Assembly: GCA_004555175.1 (NCBI GenBank)
Contig: SFJE01000024.1
Location: 1 to 32,534 of the forward strand
Source: Lentisphaeraceae bacterium
GTDB taxonomy: Bacteria > Verrucomicrobiota > Kiritimatiellia > RFP12 > DVOR01
DNA: 32,534 bases
Direction: 5' to 3'
Below, piece after piece: positions 8,046-18,127 of this stretch; the stretch's first letter is position 1; every line of letters starts with the position of its first letter. Position numbers and translations under genes: made by a program. Under the pieces are notes generated by a model, which was not told the origin of the DNA, made no database searches, and saw nothing but the letters and a program-made list of their open reading frames with translations.

Positions 8046-9794
8046 TTACGAGAGCATGCCGGCGGCGCGCAAGAGCTCGGCATAGCGGCCGTTGCGCGCA
8101 AGGAGTTCGGCGTGGGAGCCGCGCTCGACAATGCGCCCGGCTTCAAGGTAGCAGATGAGCGTGGCGTGGCGAATCGTGGTTAGGCGGTGAGCAATGATGA
8201 GGGTGGTGCGGCCGCGGGAGAGACGCGCGAGGGCCTCCTGGACGGCTGCCTCGGCGAAGGTGTCGAGGGCGGAAGTGGCTTCGTCAAGGATGAGGATGGG
8301 CGGATTCTTGAGGAAGACGCGGGCGATGGCAATGCGCTGGGCCTGCCCGCCCGAGAGCATGAGCCCGTGCTCGCCCACCGGGGTGGAGAGCCCCTCGGGC
8401 AGCGAGCGGACAAAGTCGGCGAGATTTGCCTGCTCGAGGGCGGCGAAGAGCGTCTCGTCATCGGCCTCGGCGTTGCCCAGAAGGAGGTTATCGCGAATGG
8501 AGCCATCGAAGAGGAAGGGGCGCTGGGCCACGATACCAATGGCTGCGCGCAGCGAGCGCTTGGGGAGCGTGGCCGTGTCGCGCCCATCGAGGTAGAGGCG
8601 CCCTTCGGTGGGCTCGTAGAAGCGCGGGATGAGGGCGGCGAGGGTGCTCTTGCCGGCGCCCGAGGGGCCCACGAGGGCGCAGATGCTGCCGGCCGGAAGG
8701 GTGAGCTCGGGCAAATCGAGGACCGTGCGCTCAGTGCCGGGATAGCGGAAGCGCAGCGCCTCAAAGCGCAGTTCGCCGCGCACTTCACGCAGGGGCTCGC
8801 CGCCGGCGGCGGGGTCGGTCTCGGGCGCTTGGGCCAGGAACTCGCGGAAGCGGCAGTAACCCACGAGGCCTTGCTGGTACATGTCCAGCCCATTGACAAT
8901 GCGGCGCATCGGGGTGGTGACGTAGCGCGAGTACATAAAGAAGGCGAAGACCTGCGGGAGGTCGGCCGCGCCGGTGGCAACCATCCAGGCGCCGAGGGCG
9001 ATGTAAAGCAGCGAGTAGCCCTCCAGCAGGAGCTGGGTGAGGGCGAAGAGCGGCGCGTAGAGGAGGTAGACCTTCTCGAAGGAGCGGCGGAAGCGGCTGT
9101 TCACCTGGCGGAAGAGGGTGCGCTCGCGCTGCTCGTTGGTAAAGCTCTTAATCTCGCGGATGCCCTGGACCACATTCTCGACGTGGGAGGCGAGGGTGGA
9201 GACCTCACGGCGATTCTCGCGCCAGACGCGGTGGATGCGCTTTTGGAAGGCGCCAGCGAAGACGAGGATAAAGGGAATGGGCAGGAGGGTGAAGAGCGCG
9301 AGGGTGGCGTTGATCGAGAACATCACCACAAAGGCGCCGGTGAGCATCAGGGTGACCTCGGCGAGGTCCTCAAGGAGGTGGTGGGCTGTCTCGCCCACGA
9401 GCATCAAATCGGAGGTAATGCGGGAGATGACTTCACCGGTTTTTGTGCGGTCGAAGTAGGCAAAGGGCAGACGCTGGATGTGGTCAAAGAAGGCATTGCG
9501 CATCGCCGCCTCCACGCGAATGCCCAGCCAGTGGCCAAAGAGGATGTAGCACCACTCCAGCCCCGCCGCCGCAAGCGCCAGCCCGGCAAAGACCGCCGCA
9601 GCAGCCGCCGTCGCGCGCAGGTTGCCCGCCGGCAGGTAGACTTGGAAGACGCGCAGGGCGGTGAAGGGAATCGCCACCTGCACCCCCGCGTGGAGCACAA
9701 TCGCCGTCAGATCCAGCGCCAAGAGCCGCCTCTGCGCGCGGTAGTACGTGCAGAGCGTGCGAAAACCAGAGAGCAACGTCTTGGGCGAAACCAT
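8046..9794 (-). CDS. MsbA-like ABC exporter (fused membrane and ATPase domains)
   Basis: Half-transporter of 582 residues: a type-I exporter six-helix membrane domain (about 1-310) followed by an ATPase domain with Walker A GPSGAGKST, signature LSGGQ and Walker B ILILDEATSALD. The architecture and the LptE-like and BamD-like neighbours suggest lipid A or other envelope lipid flipping, but related exporters carry many substrates, so the MsbA role is inference. The frame is open 17 codons upstream into the previous gene. The ATG at 9794 is preferred because the family membrane domain begins there. It overlaps the lptE-like gene not at all: the gap is 13 nt. Confidence 0.85.
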   Translation of the reverse strand: MVSPKTLLSGFRTLCTYYRAQRRLLALDLTAIVLHAGVQVAIPFTALRVFQVYLPAGNLRATAAAAAVFAGLALAAAGLEWCYILFGHWLGIRVEAAMRNAFFDHIQRLPFAYFDRTKTGEVISRITSDLMLVGETAHHLLEDLAEVTLMLTGAFVVMFSINATLALFTLLPIPFILVFAGAFQKRIHRVWRENRREVSTLASHVENVVQGIREIKSFTNEQRERTLFRQVNSRFRRSFEKVYLLYAPLFALTQLLLEGYSLLYIALGAWMVATGAADLPQVFAFFMYSRYVTTPMRRIVNGLDMYQQGLVGYCRFREFLAQAPETDPAAGGEPLREVRGELRFEALRFRYPGTERTVLDLPELTLPAGSICALVGPSGAGKSTLAALIPRFYEPTEGRLYLDGRDTATLPKRSLRAAIGIVAQRPFLFDGSIRDNLLLGNAEADDETLFAALEQANLADFVRSLPEGLSTPVGEHGLMLSGGQAQRIAIARVFLKNPPILILDEATSALDTFAEAAVQEALARLSRGRTTLIIAHRLTTIRHATLICYLEAGRIVERGSHAELLARNGRYAELLRAAGMLS

Positions 9795-9807
9795 CGTGCC
9801 GCAGGCC

Positions 9808-10389
9808 TTACTTCGTCTGCTCCTCAAGGGCAGCAGCGGCCTCATCGAGCGTCAACGTGGGCTGCTCGTCGGTGCCGGGCTGAAGGGTGTGCAGCGTCGC
9901 GAGAAGCGTCTGGGCGAGCCGCCGCGAGAGGCGCGGGAGCGCATTGATGAGACTGGTCTGATAGTCATCTCCCGTGAGGAGGCTCTCCGTGACGGCAAAG
10001 GTCTTCCCATTGATGTACGTCTCCCCCGTCACGCGGTCAAAGACGTAGAACTGGACCTTGAGGGTGATCGCGTATTCCTCGGGCGAGAGCGAGGTCTCGC
10101 GCTCGTAGCGGATTGCCGAGGAGGCGAGCCCGGTAACAATGGCCTGCACGCGCAACCGGGCGCGGTCATAGGGCATCAGCGCAAAGGTGCCATCCTCGAT
10201 AATCGCGTCCATCAACTGCTGCGCGGCCATTGCGCCAACCATCGGGTATTCGGTGCGGTTCTCAAAGGCCGGCACGTGGATTGTCCGCAGTTCCTGGGGC
10301 ACGGGCGAGCCGAGTTGATAGCCGGCGCAGCCGGCACACACCATCGCAACCGCCGCACAGGCGCCTGCCATCCATCCGAAATAACGCAT
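9808..10389 (-). CDS. lptE: LptE-like outer-membrane lipoprotein
   Basis: Likely outer-membrane lipoprotein of the LPS-assembly type. The 193-residue protein begins with a signal peptide ending in a lipobox (VCAGC, acylated Cys21), followed by the GYQLGS and VPAFENRTEYP segments typical of LptE-family proteins, then an alpha/beta body. LptE forms the plug of LptD and helps place LPS on the cell surface. The assignment rests on the lipobox, size and short N-terminal motifs, and the family is weakly conserved. The ATG at 10389 has GGAGA 7 nt upstream and overlaps the upstream stop by one base (TGATG). Confidence 0.65.
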   Translation of the reverse strand: MRYFGWMAGACAAVAMVCAGCAGYQLGSPVPQELRTIHVPAFENRTEYPMVGAMAAQQLMDAIIEDGTFALMPYDRARLRVQAIVTGLASSAIRYERETSLSPEEYAITLKVQFYVFDRVTGETYINGKTFAVTESLLTGDDYQTSLINALPRLSRRLAQTLLATLHTLQPGTDEQPTLTLDEAAAALEEQTK

Positions 10390-11420
10390 CACTTCGTCTC
10401 CTTTTGCTCATCGGCCTGCGCCCGGCTCGCGATTGCCAGTTCCGCCAGGCGCGCACGCACCTGCGCCACCTGCGGTGCATCCGGGAACTCGCGCAGGAAG
10501 GTCTGATAGGCCCGAATGGCCGCCTCCTGCGAGTAGGCATCGGGATTGTCGTAGAAGGTCGCCTTCGCGTAGGAACGCGCGCGCCGCAACTCGTAAATCT
10601 CCTGCTTCCAGCGCCCAAAGAGCGCCGCATGCCGATGCGCTGGGCGGAAGATAATCGCCCCGGAGATCAGCTGCTCCAAGTGCTTAAGGCGCCCAGTATC
10701 ATTCTGCCACTGATCGGCCAAGCGCCGGCAGGCATCGCAGTAAAGCTCCACCACCTCATCAAGCTTCTCATACGCCGGCCAATCGATAAAGAGGCGATCG
10801 CAGACCGTGATGGCACTGGCATACTCCTCATCCTGCGCATAAATCTCAGCAATCTTAACCATCAAATCCGGCACGCGCTCCCACCGCGGCGCAAAGTGGA
10901 TAATCCGCTCGTAATTCGCCCGCAACCCCGAGCCCAGGCGGAACTTAATCTTCCCCGCGCGGTTCTGCGCCACCATCTGATCGGCCTGCGCCACCGCATC
11001 CTCCAACACCGGTCCCGACTGAAAGTGCCCGGCAAAGTAGGCCAGCAGATAGATGTCCGCATCGTACGCCGCCGACGCATTCCCCATCGCCGACTCCAAC
11101 CGCGCAATCGACAACTGCGCATAGAGCGCCTCCGGGGCCGTATGCCACTGACGCACCAAGTCATTATACGCACTCACCGCCTGCCGCTGCTTCCCCGCAC
11201 GCTCAAGCCCCGCAGCATAGGCCAGCTGATCGGCCGGCGTATCCATCTTCGGCTTGTTCCAAAACCACCACGCCGGCTCCTTCTTCTCCACCTCCAACGG
11301 ATCATCGATAAACTGCAACTCCGCCGGCGTCTTGCCCATCTGGGCATAATCGCGATACTGCGCCCAGACCACCGATGTCAGCGCCAGGCCCAACAAAAAG
11401 AACAGTCTTCTCGCTTTCAT
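10389..11420 (-). CDS. BamD-like TPR outer-membrane assembly protein
   Basis: Secreted 343-residue protein with a signal peptide (1-20, cleaved after VVWA) and a helical repeat body resembling TPR units of BamD/YbgF proteins (for example LAYAAGLERAGKQRQAVSAYNDLV and the C-terminal AIRAYQTFLREFPDAP). BamD helps insert beta-barrel proteins into the outer membrane. No lipobox Cys is present, so unlike true BamD it would be a periplasmic or peripherally bound protein. The frame is open far upstream, but the ATG at 11420 gives the signal peptide and lies 6 nt behind a TGC-TATACT box. First gene of the operon ending with argH. Confidence 0.65.
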   Translation of the reverse strand: MKARRLFFLLGLALTSVVWAQYRDYAQMGKTPAELQFIDDPLEVEKKEPAWWFWNKPKMDTPADQLAYAAGLERAGKQRQAVSAYNDLVRQWHTAPEALYAQLSIARLESAMGNASAAYDADIYLLAYFAGHFQSGPVLEDAVAQADQMVAQNRAGKIKFRLGSGLRANYERIIHFAPRWERVPDLMVKIAEIYAQDEEYASAITVCDRLFIDWPAYEKLDEVVELYCDACRRLADQWQNDTGRLKHLEQLISGAIIFRPAHRHAALFGRWKQEIYELRRARSYAKATFYDNPDAYSQEAAIRAYQTFLREFPDAPQVAQVRARLAELAIASRAQADEQKETK

Positions 11421-11426
11421 GGCCCC

Positions 11427-11432
11427 AGTATA
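11427..11432 (-). promoter_or_regulatory. putative extended -10 box of the BamD-like operon, leaderless
   Basis: TGC-TATACT on the minus strand is separated by exactly 6 nt from the ATG at 11420. No Shine-Dalgarno sequence fits, so transcription probably starts at or next to the ATG. The rest of 11433-11581 is GC-rich intergenic DNA with a duplicated GCGTGAGGG (11472-11498), also seen near 18190. Confidence 0.5.
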
Positions 11433-11581
11433 GCAAAATATGCCTGCCCCGTGAGCAGCAAAGGCGCGCTTGCGTGAGGGCCCTGCGGGGCGTGAGGGGA
11501 CGGGTTTATAGGCGCCTGTCGCTCGCGTGCCGCGGGCGGGTTGAGGCGGTGGGGTGATGCGCCAAAGGCCCGAAGGGGGCG

Positions 11582-12187
11582 TCAGCGGATGGCGGCGAGT
11601 TTGTGGGTTTGGAGGGAGAGGCGCCAGGGGGGCGAAGGGGCGGCGGCGTTGAGGCGGCCGAGGAGCGTAATCGCCGCGTGGACGCGTAGCGTGCCGGCCT
11701 CGTCGCACGGCGAGAGGTAATACTCCGCGGCGGGGAGGCGACGGCGGACGGCTTCGCACCAGCCCTGTGTCACCTCAGGGGCCACCACCAGGCGGACCTC
11801 GTCGGCCCGCGTGAGGGCAATCGGCGCGCCGACCTTGGGGGAGGTGGCGATGTAGTCGAGGCAGGCGCGCAGGGCGGGGGTGGGCTCGCAGGTGGCATTG
11901 GTCTCGAGCGCGAGCCAGTAGCCGCGGGCCTTGAGTTCGGCCGCGAGGGCTGGCAGCCCCGGCTGGAGGAGCGGCTCGCCCCCGGTGAAGATGACGCTAC
12001 GCTCGGGGAAAGCCTCAATCCGCGCCAGCAGCGCCTGGAAGTCGAGCCACTCAGTGGCCACACAGGAGGTGTCGCACCACGGACAGGCCAGGTTGCACCC
12101 CGCAAAGCGCACGAAAACGCACGGCCGCCCGGTGTTACGCCCTTCCCCTTGCAGGGAGGCAAAAACTTCAACCAGCGGAAAGTTCAT
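11582..12187 (-). CDS. queE: 7-carboxy-7-deazaguanine synthase QueE
   Basis: Radical-SAM enzyme converting 6-carboxytetrahydropterin to 7-carboxy-7-deazaguanine, the precursor of queuosine or other 7-deazaguanines. The 201-residue protein starts MNFPLVEVFASLQGEG, carries the cluster-binding cysteines Cys31, Cys35 and Cys38 (CNLACPWC) and the TGGEPLLQ motif. An upstream ATG at 12208 is in frame, but the family start is the ATG at 12187, which has GGAGA 5 nt upstream. It stands alone between the BamD-like operon and the Fic cassette. Other queuosine genes are not in the window. Confidence 0.92.
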   Translation of the reverse strand: MNFPLVEVFASLQGEGRNTGRPCVFVRFAGCNLACPWCDTSCVATEWLDFQALLARIEAFPERSVIFTGGEPLLQPGLPALAAELKARGYWLALETNATCEPTPALRACLDYIATSPKVGAPIALTRADEVRLVVAPEVTQGWCEAVRRRLPAAEYYLSPCDEAGTLRVHAAITLLGRLNAAAPSPPWRLSLQTHKLAAIR

Positions 12188-12222
12188 TGGTATCTCCAGG
12201 CTCTGCATTCCGTCACTCCACG

Positions 12223-12254
12223 GGGCAAATAGTGAAAATTTGCTTTCGTTATTT
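12223..12254. repeat. extra copy of the TAGTGAAA...TTTCGTTA unit
   Basis: A 32-nt sequence beginning GGGCAAATAGTGAAAATTTG recurs exactly at 12315-12346 and 13633-13664. It holds an imperfect inverted repeat (TAGTGAAA, 6-nt spacer, TTTCGTTA). It lies 36 nt upstream of queE, so it could serve as an operator there. That role is inference. Confidence 0.7.
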
Positions 12255-12258
12255 ATGC

Positions 12259-12350
12259 TTTAGGCCAAATTAGTGAAAGAAAATGGCCCTTTTCTTTCAC
12301 TAATTCTGCGTTTTGGGCAAATAGTGAAAATTTGCTTTCGTTATTTTGGG
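12259..12350. repeat. 92-bp direct repeat, left copy (downstream of fic)
   Basis: 91 of 92 bases match 13577-13668; the one difference is G/A at 12310/13628. The core is a hairpin with a 16-bp perfect stem (12268-12283 with 12290-12305) and loop TGGCCC. The repeat is AT-rich in a GC-rich region and lies between fic and queE. Confidence 0.95.
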
Positions 12351-12403
12351 ACATTTCCGGTTCCCAATATGCGCACTTTTCTAATATAGTATCTGACTTC
12401 ACA

Positions 12404-13531
12404 TCAAAGTTCATCAGCTTCGAGAATGGATAGATACTCCGCGAAGCGATACTTGATGTTGCGTTGCTTCGTTTGCCCTGGGCACGGCTCTAAGATGTTC
12501 AGAGCGACCAAACGTTTAACCAATGCACGGCTAGTCGGCTGGGAGATCTGGAGCGCCTGAGCCATCTGCGCAGCCGTCAGAATCGGCGACGCAAAGAGAA
12601 AATCGACTAACTGGCGAGCATTGTTGCCACTCAAATCCCTGGCAATCCGCTTCTGAAGCGCAATAATACGCTCTGCCGAGTTACACGCGTCCTTAGAGAC
12701 CTCCGCAACACCTGTAAGGAAGAAACGTATCCACGCTTCCCAATCCCCCTCTTTGCGAACCCGCATCAACAGCTCGTAATACTCCGTTTTATGCTTCTTA
12801 AAATAGAGACTCAGATAGAGCAATGGCTTCGAGAGAATCTGCTGATGAACCAACCAGAAGGTAATCAACAGACGCCCCACGCGACCGTTACCATCCAAAA
12901 AGGGATGAATACTCTCAAATTGTGCGTGAATGAGCCCAATTTTAACCAAAGGCGGCATTGGCGATTCATCGTAAAAGAATGCCTCCAAGTCTCCCAATGC
13001 CTTCTCCATATCCGGGACACTTGGCGGGACAAACGCGGCAGTCTTCAGCGTACACCCCTGCGCACCAATCCAGTTCTGCGAACGCCTAAACTCGCCAGGG
13101 TTACGGTCCGAGCCTCGACCGCAAGCGAGCAACTGGGCATGGATTTCGCGAAGCAGACGAAGACTCAATGGCAACTCATTAACGCGAGCAATCCCGTAAT
13201 TCAACGCAGCAACATAGTTCGACACCTCGCGCTGATCTTCGGTCAACCCCGCCTCATCGTGGGTGATAATATCGGCGAACGATGCCTGCGTCCCCTCGAT
13301 CTGCGAACTAAGCAAGGATTCTTTCTTGACATACATATCCACAAAGAGGTCCGGGTTCGGCAGGATCCGCGTAATCCCATCTAAACGCCCGAGAAAGCGA
13401 TCCGCCAAGGACAACGCCTGCAACATCCCGTTATCCATCTTCACCTCCGGGCACGGCGGCAAGGGGGCGGGCACAAAAGAAGCATACCCTGTTGGCTGCT
13501 TAATAAACATTCCTGCGCGTGAAGAAGGCAT
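12404..13531 (-). CDS. Fic-family protein with C-terminal winged helix
   Basis: Predicted AMP-transferase of the Fic family, 375 residues. The Fic core motif HPFLDGNGRVGR starts at His209. The inhibitory motif SxxxEG (Ser75-Gly80, SSQIEG) precedes it, so this is the class II type that is self-inhibited by an N-terminal helix. The C-terminal 80 residues look like a winged-helix DNA-binding domain. The ATG at 13531 has GGAGA 5 nt upstream. Codon usage is clearly less GC-rich than the neighbours, and the gene lies between two 92-bp direct repeats, both signs of acquisition. No separate antitoxin gene is visible. Target protein and role (toxin, regulation, defence) are unknown. Confidence 0.92.
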   Translation of the reverse strand: MPSSRAGMFIKQPTGYASFVPAPLPPCPEVKMDNGMLQALSLADRFLGRLDGITRILPNPDLFVDMYVKKESLLSSQIEGTQASFADIITHDEAGLTEDQREVSNYVAALNYGIARVNELPLSLRLLREIHAQLLACGRGSDRNPGEFRRSQNWIGAQGCTLKTAAFVPPSVPDMEKALGDLEAFFYDESPMPPLVKIGLIHAQFESIHPFLDGNGRVGRLLITFWLVHQQILSKPLLYLSLYFKKHKTEYYELLMRVRKEGDWEAWIRFFLTGVAEVSKDACNSAERIIALQKRIARDLSGNNARQLVDFLFASPILTAAQMAQALQISQPTSRALVKRLVALNILEPCPGQTKQRNIKYRFAEYLSILEADEL

Positions 13532-13565
13532 AACAGTCTCCGATGGTTAACGACAATCGGCTTTC

Positions 13566-13571
13566 ATTATA
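13566..13571 (-). promoter_or_regulatory. putative -10 box of fic
   Basis: A perfect TATAAT on the minus strand lies 34 nt upstream of the fic ATG. A weak -35 (TTCACT, 13595-13590) with an 18-nt spacer falls inside the left arm of the repeat hairpin. Binding to the repeat could therefore control fic; this is inference. Confidence 0.5.
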
Positions 13572-13576
13572 CCGCT

Positions 13577-13668
13577 TTTAGGCCAAATTAGTGAAAGAAA
13601 ATGGCCCTTTTCTTTCACTAATTCTGCATTTTGGGCAAATAGTGAAAATTTGCTTTCGTTATTTTGGG
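13577..13668. repeat. 92-bp direct repeat, right copy (upstream of fic)
   Basis: Matches 12259-12350 at 91/92 positions, 1318 bp away. The 16-bp hairpin is at 13586-13601 with 13608-13623. Its right edge runs into the 3' end of the DUF2339 gene and supplies its stop codon (TAA, 13661-13659). Its left part overlaps the fic promoter region. Confidence 0.95.
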
Positions 13669-15560
13669 TCGCGGGGGGAGAGGCGGAGGTAGAGCCAGGC
13701 GCCGAGGATGAGGAGGAGGCCGAGGGGGAGGGCGGCGAGCATTTTGAGGAGGAGCGAGCGCTCGGCGAGGTCGATGAAGAAGACCTTGCCCAAGGTCAGG
13801 GCGAGGAGGGCCAGGGCGCTGAGGCGGGCGGGGCGGTTGCGCAACCAGAGGCCGAGGGCGAGGAGCACGAGCGCGTAGAGGCCCCAGGTACAGGAGATGG
13901 CCACGAGGTTGTAGGCGGCCTTCTGGAAGAGGAGCGTGGCGAGGGCGGTCAGGAGGAAGCAGAGCGCGCTGCCGCCGAAGACTGCGCAGAGTTTGTCGCC
14001 GGTGCGCCAGAGGCTGTGGGCGGTGAGGAGGAGGGCCGCCAGGCAGCGGAGGGCGGTGTTGAGAGAGCCGGGGGTGTAGTGAGGCGCGGGACAGGCGAGG
14101 CAACTTTCTATGCCGATGACTGCGAAGAGGCCAAGCAAGCCGATGGCGGCGGCGCGGCCAAGGGCGGCGAGGATGGGGTCGCGCAGACGGTGGCCGAGCT
14201 CGACGACGGTCATCACCAAGCCCGCGTGGAGGAGGGCGATGAAGCCGAACTTCGCAACGAAACTGGGCAACCAGAGGGGCGCACAGGCCGCGAGGAGGAT
14301 CGCCAACGGCCCGGTCACCCACAGCACCCGCCGCTCGCCGCGCACCCAGAGGAGGGCGCTTAGGGCCGCGTAGGTGCCGGCGAGGGTGAGGGCGCAGGCG
14401 AAGTTGGCATACTCGCCGCACCCAAAGCAGAGGCGGGCCACCCAGAAGAGCCCCTCGGCCACGGGCAGGGCCGCATAGGCCACCACCGGGACGCGCCACT
14501 GGCGGCGGATGAGGTGACCAAAGCACGCGAGCAGCCACAGCAGGTGGAGGGCGAGGGCCCAGGCGCTCGAGAGCGCGTGCTGCCCGGCGGCCAGGGTGAT
14601 GCCCCATGTCAGCAGGCAGGCAAAGACGGTGAGCGCCTCCCACTTCCGCCAGAGGGCCCCGGCGATGATGAGCGATGTGAGGATGCCGAGATAGAGATAG
14701 AGGTGCGCGAGATTGGGATTCGGCGCGGGCAGAAAGGCCGGCGTCAGCAGGCCACCGGCGGCAACAATGGTGGCCACCGAGGGCAACCGCAGCCCGAGCG
14801 CCATCGCCCCGGCGCCGAGGGTCAGCGCGCCCATCAGCCCAAAGCCCACCGCCAGCGGCACCAGCCCAAAGCGCATCGTCGCCGCATAGACCGTGAAGTA
14901 GAGCAAGACCGTGCCAACGGCCGCGCTGCCTTCGCCCAACAGCCGGTAGCGTCCGCGCAGAAGCCGCAGCCCCACGCCAATCAACGCCGCGCCGGCCGCC
15001 GTCAACAGCACCACCCGCCCGAGCGGCCCCAGGAGGCTGTGCTCAATCATCCAGCGGACGAGGAAGGAGGCACCGACGATGACCGTCAACACGCCCACGC
15101 GGATGAGCCAATGGACGGCCAGCGCCGCTTCGTAGGGCATCGCCTGCTTCGGCGCAAAGCGTCCGCGCACCAGGAACCAATCGCGCACGAACGCGCCCAC
15201 CTTGGCCAGGAAGGCATCCACCGACTCGGGCCAGGGCTCCGGCGCGGGCACCTCCGCCACCGGCGGCGGAGGCGGGGGCGGAACGGCCTCAACCTGGGGC
15301 ACCGACGGCTTCGGCGCCGGCGCGGGTTCGGGGGGCGGGGGGACCGGCTTGGGCGTGGGCTTGGGCTGCACAAGAACCACCTTGGTCACGGGCGCAGGGG
15401 CCGGCTGCGGCGCAGGCGGCTGGGGCGGCAAGCGCACGAGCAGCACGCGCAGCAACTCCTGGTTCTCCCGGGCAAGGCGCGCGGCGGCCACGCTGTTGAC
15501 GATGATGGCGACGAGCCCGCCGAGCAGGCCGAGGGGAATCAAGAAGAAGAGCACCTCCAT
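13659..15560 (-). CDS. DUF2339 multi-pass membrane protein
   Basis: Large inner-membrane protein of 633 residues and unknown function. An N-terminal membrane segment (about 3-26) is followed by a Pro/Ala-rich linker (about 45-110) and then by about 15 or more hydrophobic helices to the end, the pattern of the DUF2339 family. The last codon and the TAA stop come from the 92-bp repeat, so the C-terminus may have been cut or rewritten when the repeat arrived. The ATG at 15560 has AAGGAG 8 nt upstream. It lies 27 nt after the response regulator gene and is probably cotranscribed with it. Confidence 0.85.
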   Translation of the reverse strand: MEVLFFLIPLGLLGGLVAIIVNSVAAARLARENQELLRVLLVRLPPQPPAPQPAPAPVTKVVLVQPKPTPKPVPPPPEPAPAPKPSVPQVEAVPPPPPPPVAEVPAPEPWPESVDAFLAKVGAFVRDWFLVRGRFAPKQAMPYEAALAVHWLIRVGVLTVIVGASFLVRWMIEHSLLGPLGRVVLLTAAGAALIGVGLRLLRGRYRLLGEGSAAVGTVLLYFTVYAATMRFGLVPLAVGFGLMGALTLGAGAMALGLRLPSVATIVAAGGLLTPAFLPAPNPNLAHLYLYLGILTSLIIAGALWRKWEALTVFACLLTWGITLAAGQHALSSAWALALHLLWLLACFGHLIRRQWRVPVVAYAALPVAEGLFWVARLCFGCGEYANFACALTLAGTYAALSALLWVRGERRVLWVTGPLAILLAACAPLWLPSFVAKFGFIALLHAGLVMTVVELGHRLRDPILAALGRAAAIGLLGLFAVIGIESCLACPAPHYTPGSLNTALRCLAALLLTAHSLWRTGDKLCAVFGGSALCFLLTALATLLFQKAAYNLVAISCTWGLYALVLLALGLWLRNRPARLSALALLALTLGKVFFIDLAERSLLLKMLAALPLGLLLILGAWLYLRLSPRDPK

Positions 15561-15587
15561 CGGGCGGCTCCTTTCGGTTGGGGGGGA

Positions 15588-16945
<1,358 letters not shown>

Positions 16946-16949
<4 letters not shown>

Positions 16950-18121
16950 CGGCTGCTCCTTTCTGCGGCGGACCCCAGCGCGCGGATGCGGCGTTCGGCG
17001 CGCGGAAAGCGGAGGGTAAAGCAGGTGCCCTGACCCGCGTGGCTGGCGCAGGTGATCGTGCCGCCGTGCGCCTGGACAATCCGCCGCACAATCATCAGGC
17101 CCAGACCGTTCCCCTTGGCCTTGGTGGTCACATAGGGGTCAAAGATCCGCCCAAGGAGCTCGGCGGGAATGCCTGCGCCATTATCGAGAATCGAGACATC
17201 GACCGTGGCATCGTCGGTCGTCACGGTCACGCCAATCCGCCCGCCGTCGGCCACCGCGTCCATCGCGTTCTTGAGGAGATTAAAGAAGACCTGCTCAAGC
17301 TGCTGGCCATCGAGGAAGATGTCCGGCACCCCCTCGGGGATCGCCGTCTGCACGGCAATATGGCGTTGCTCGAGGTCCGGCCCCAAGAGCCGCAAGGTCG
17401 CCTCGAGCACCTCGCGCACCGATCCGCGCACCAAGGTCGGTTTGGCCGGGCGAATGGCCGTCAGAAAGCGGCGAATAATCCCATCCAGCCGCCCCACCTC
17501 CTGCTCGGCCACCGAGACCAACCCCAACAGCCGCTCACGCGCCGCCCCATCCGCCTCCTTCTTCAACGCGCGCGTGAGGAGCTGCAGATGAATGTTGAGC
17601 GCATTGAGCGGGTTGCCAATCTCGTGGGCCACCCCGGCCGCCAAGGTCTTGACCGCCGCCAGACGCTCATCGGCCAGTGCATCCTCCTCGGCCCGATGCT
17701 CGCGCGTCACGTCGCGCAACATCAGTAGCAACGCCGGCTGCTCGCCCACCGAAATCGGCCGCGCGTAGTAGGAGATAAAGCGATGCTCGGGATACGAAAG
17801 CTCCACCTCCCGCGCCTCCACCTGCTCCCACGCCCCCGCCGTGGCACCCAACAGCCCCTCCACCCCCCACTCACGCAGGTGCCGCGCCAGACTCTGCCCC
17901 CGACTTTGCGCCAACGAAAAGCCCACCATCCGCTCCGCCGCCCCATTCGCATACAACGCCACCAACTGCCCATCCAGCACCAACACCCCCTCGTCAATCG
18001 ATTGAAAGAGCGTCTCCAACAGCCCATGCTCCCGCGCCAACTCCGAAATGTTGGCCGACAGCACCGGCGCGTCTATCCGGTCCAGCCGCGAAACAAACTT
18101 ATCCAAAAAACCCTTGCGCAT
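16946..18121 (-). CDS. cytosolic PAS-domain histidine kinase (NtrB-like)
   Basis: Sensor kinase of 391 residues without membrane segments: PAS-like domain (about 30-140), HisKA dimerisation domain with phospho-acceptor His166 in GVAHEIGNPL, and an ATPase domain with N-box NLLKNAMDA, DNGAGIP and GNGLGLMI. It likely phosphorylates the regulator encoded next to it in response to an intracellular cue. The frame can be read from a TTG at 18139, but the ATG at 18121 is preferred because TGC-TACACT lies exactly 6 nt before it, as for other leaderless candidates. The TGA overlaps the regulator ATG. Confidence 0.93.
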
Positions 18122-18127
18122 ACCCCT

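Noticed and set aside
8187..9947. Long plus-strand open frame opposite the ABC exporter
   Set aside because: The exporter frame has all ABC motifs; the antisense product has low complexity and no start signal.
12268..12305. Intrinsic terminator in the 92-bp repeat
   Set aside because: The stem is AT-rich with GC only in the loop and is not followed by a T tract, so it does not fit the usual pattern.
12259..13668. Insertion sequence carrying fic
   Set aside because: The repeats are direct, not terminal inverted, and no transposase frame is present; described as a repeat-bounded cassette instead.
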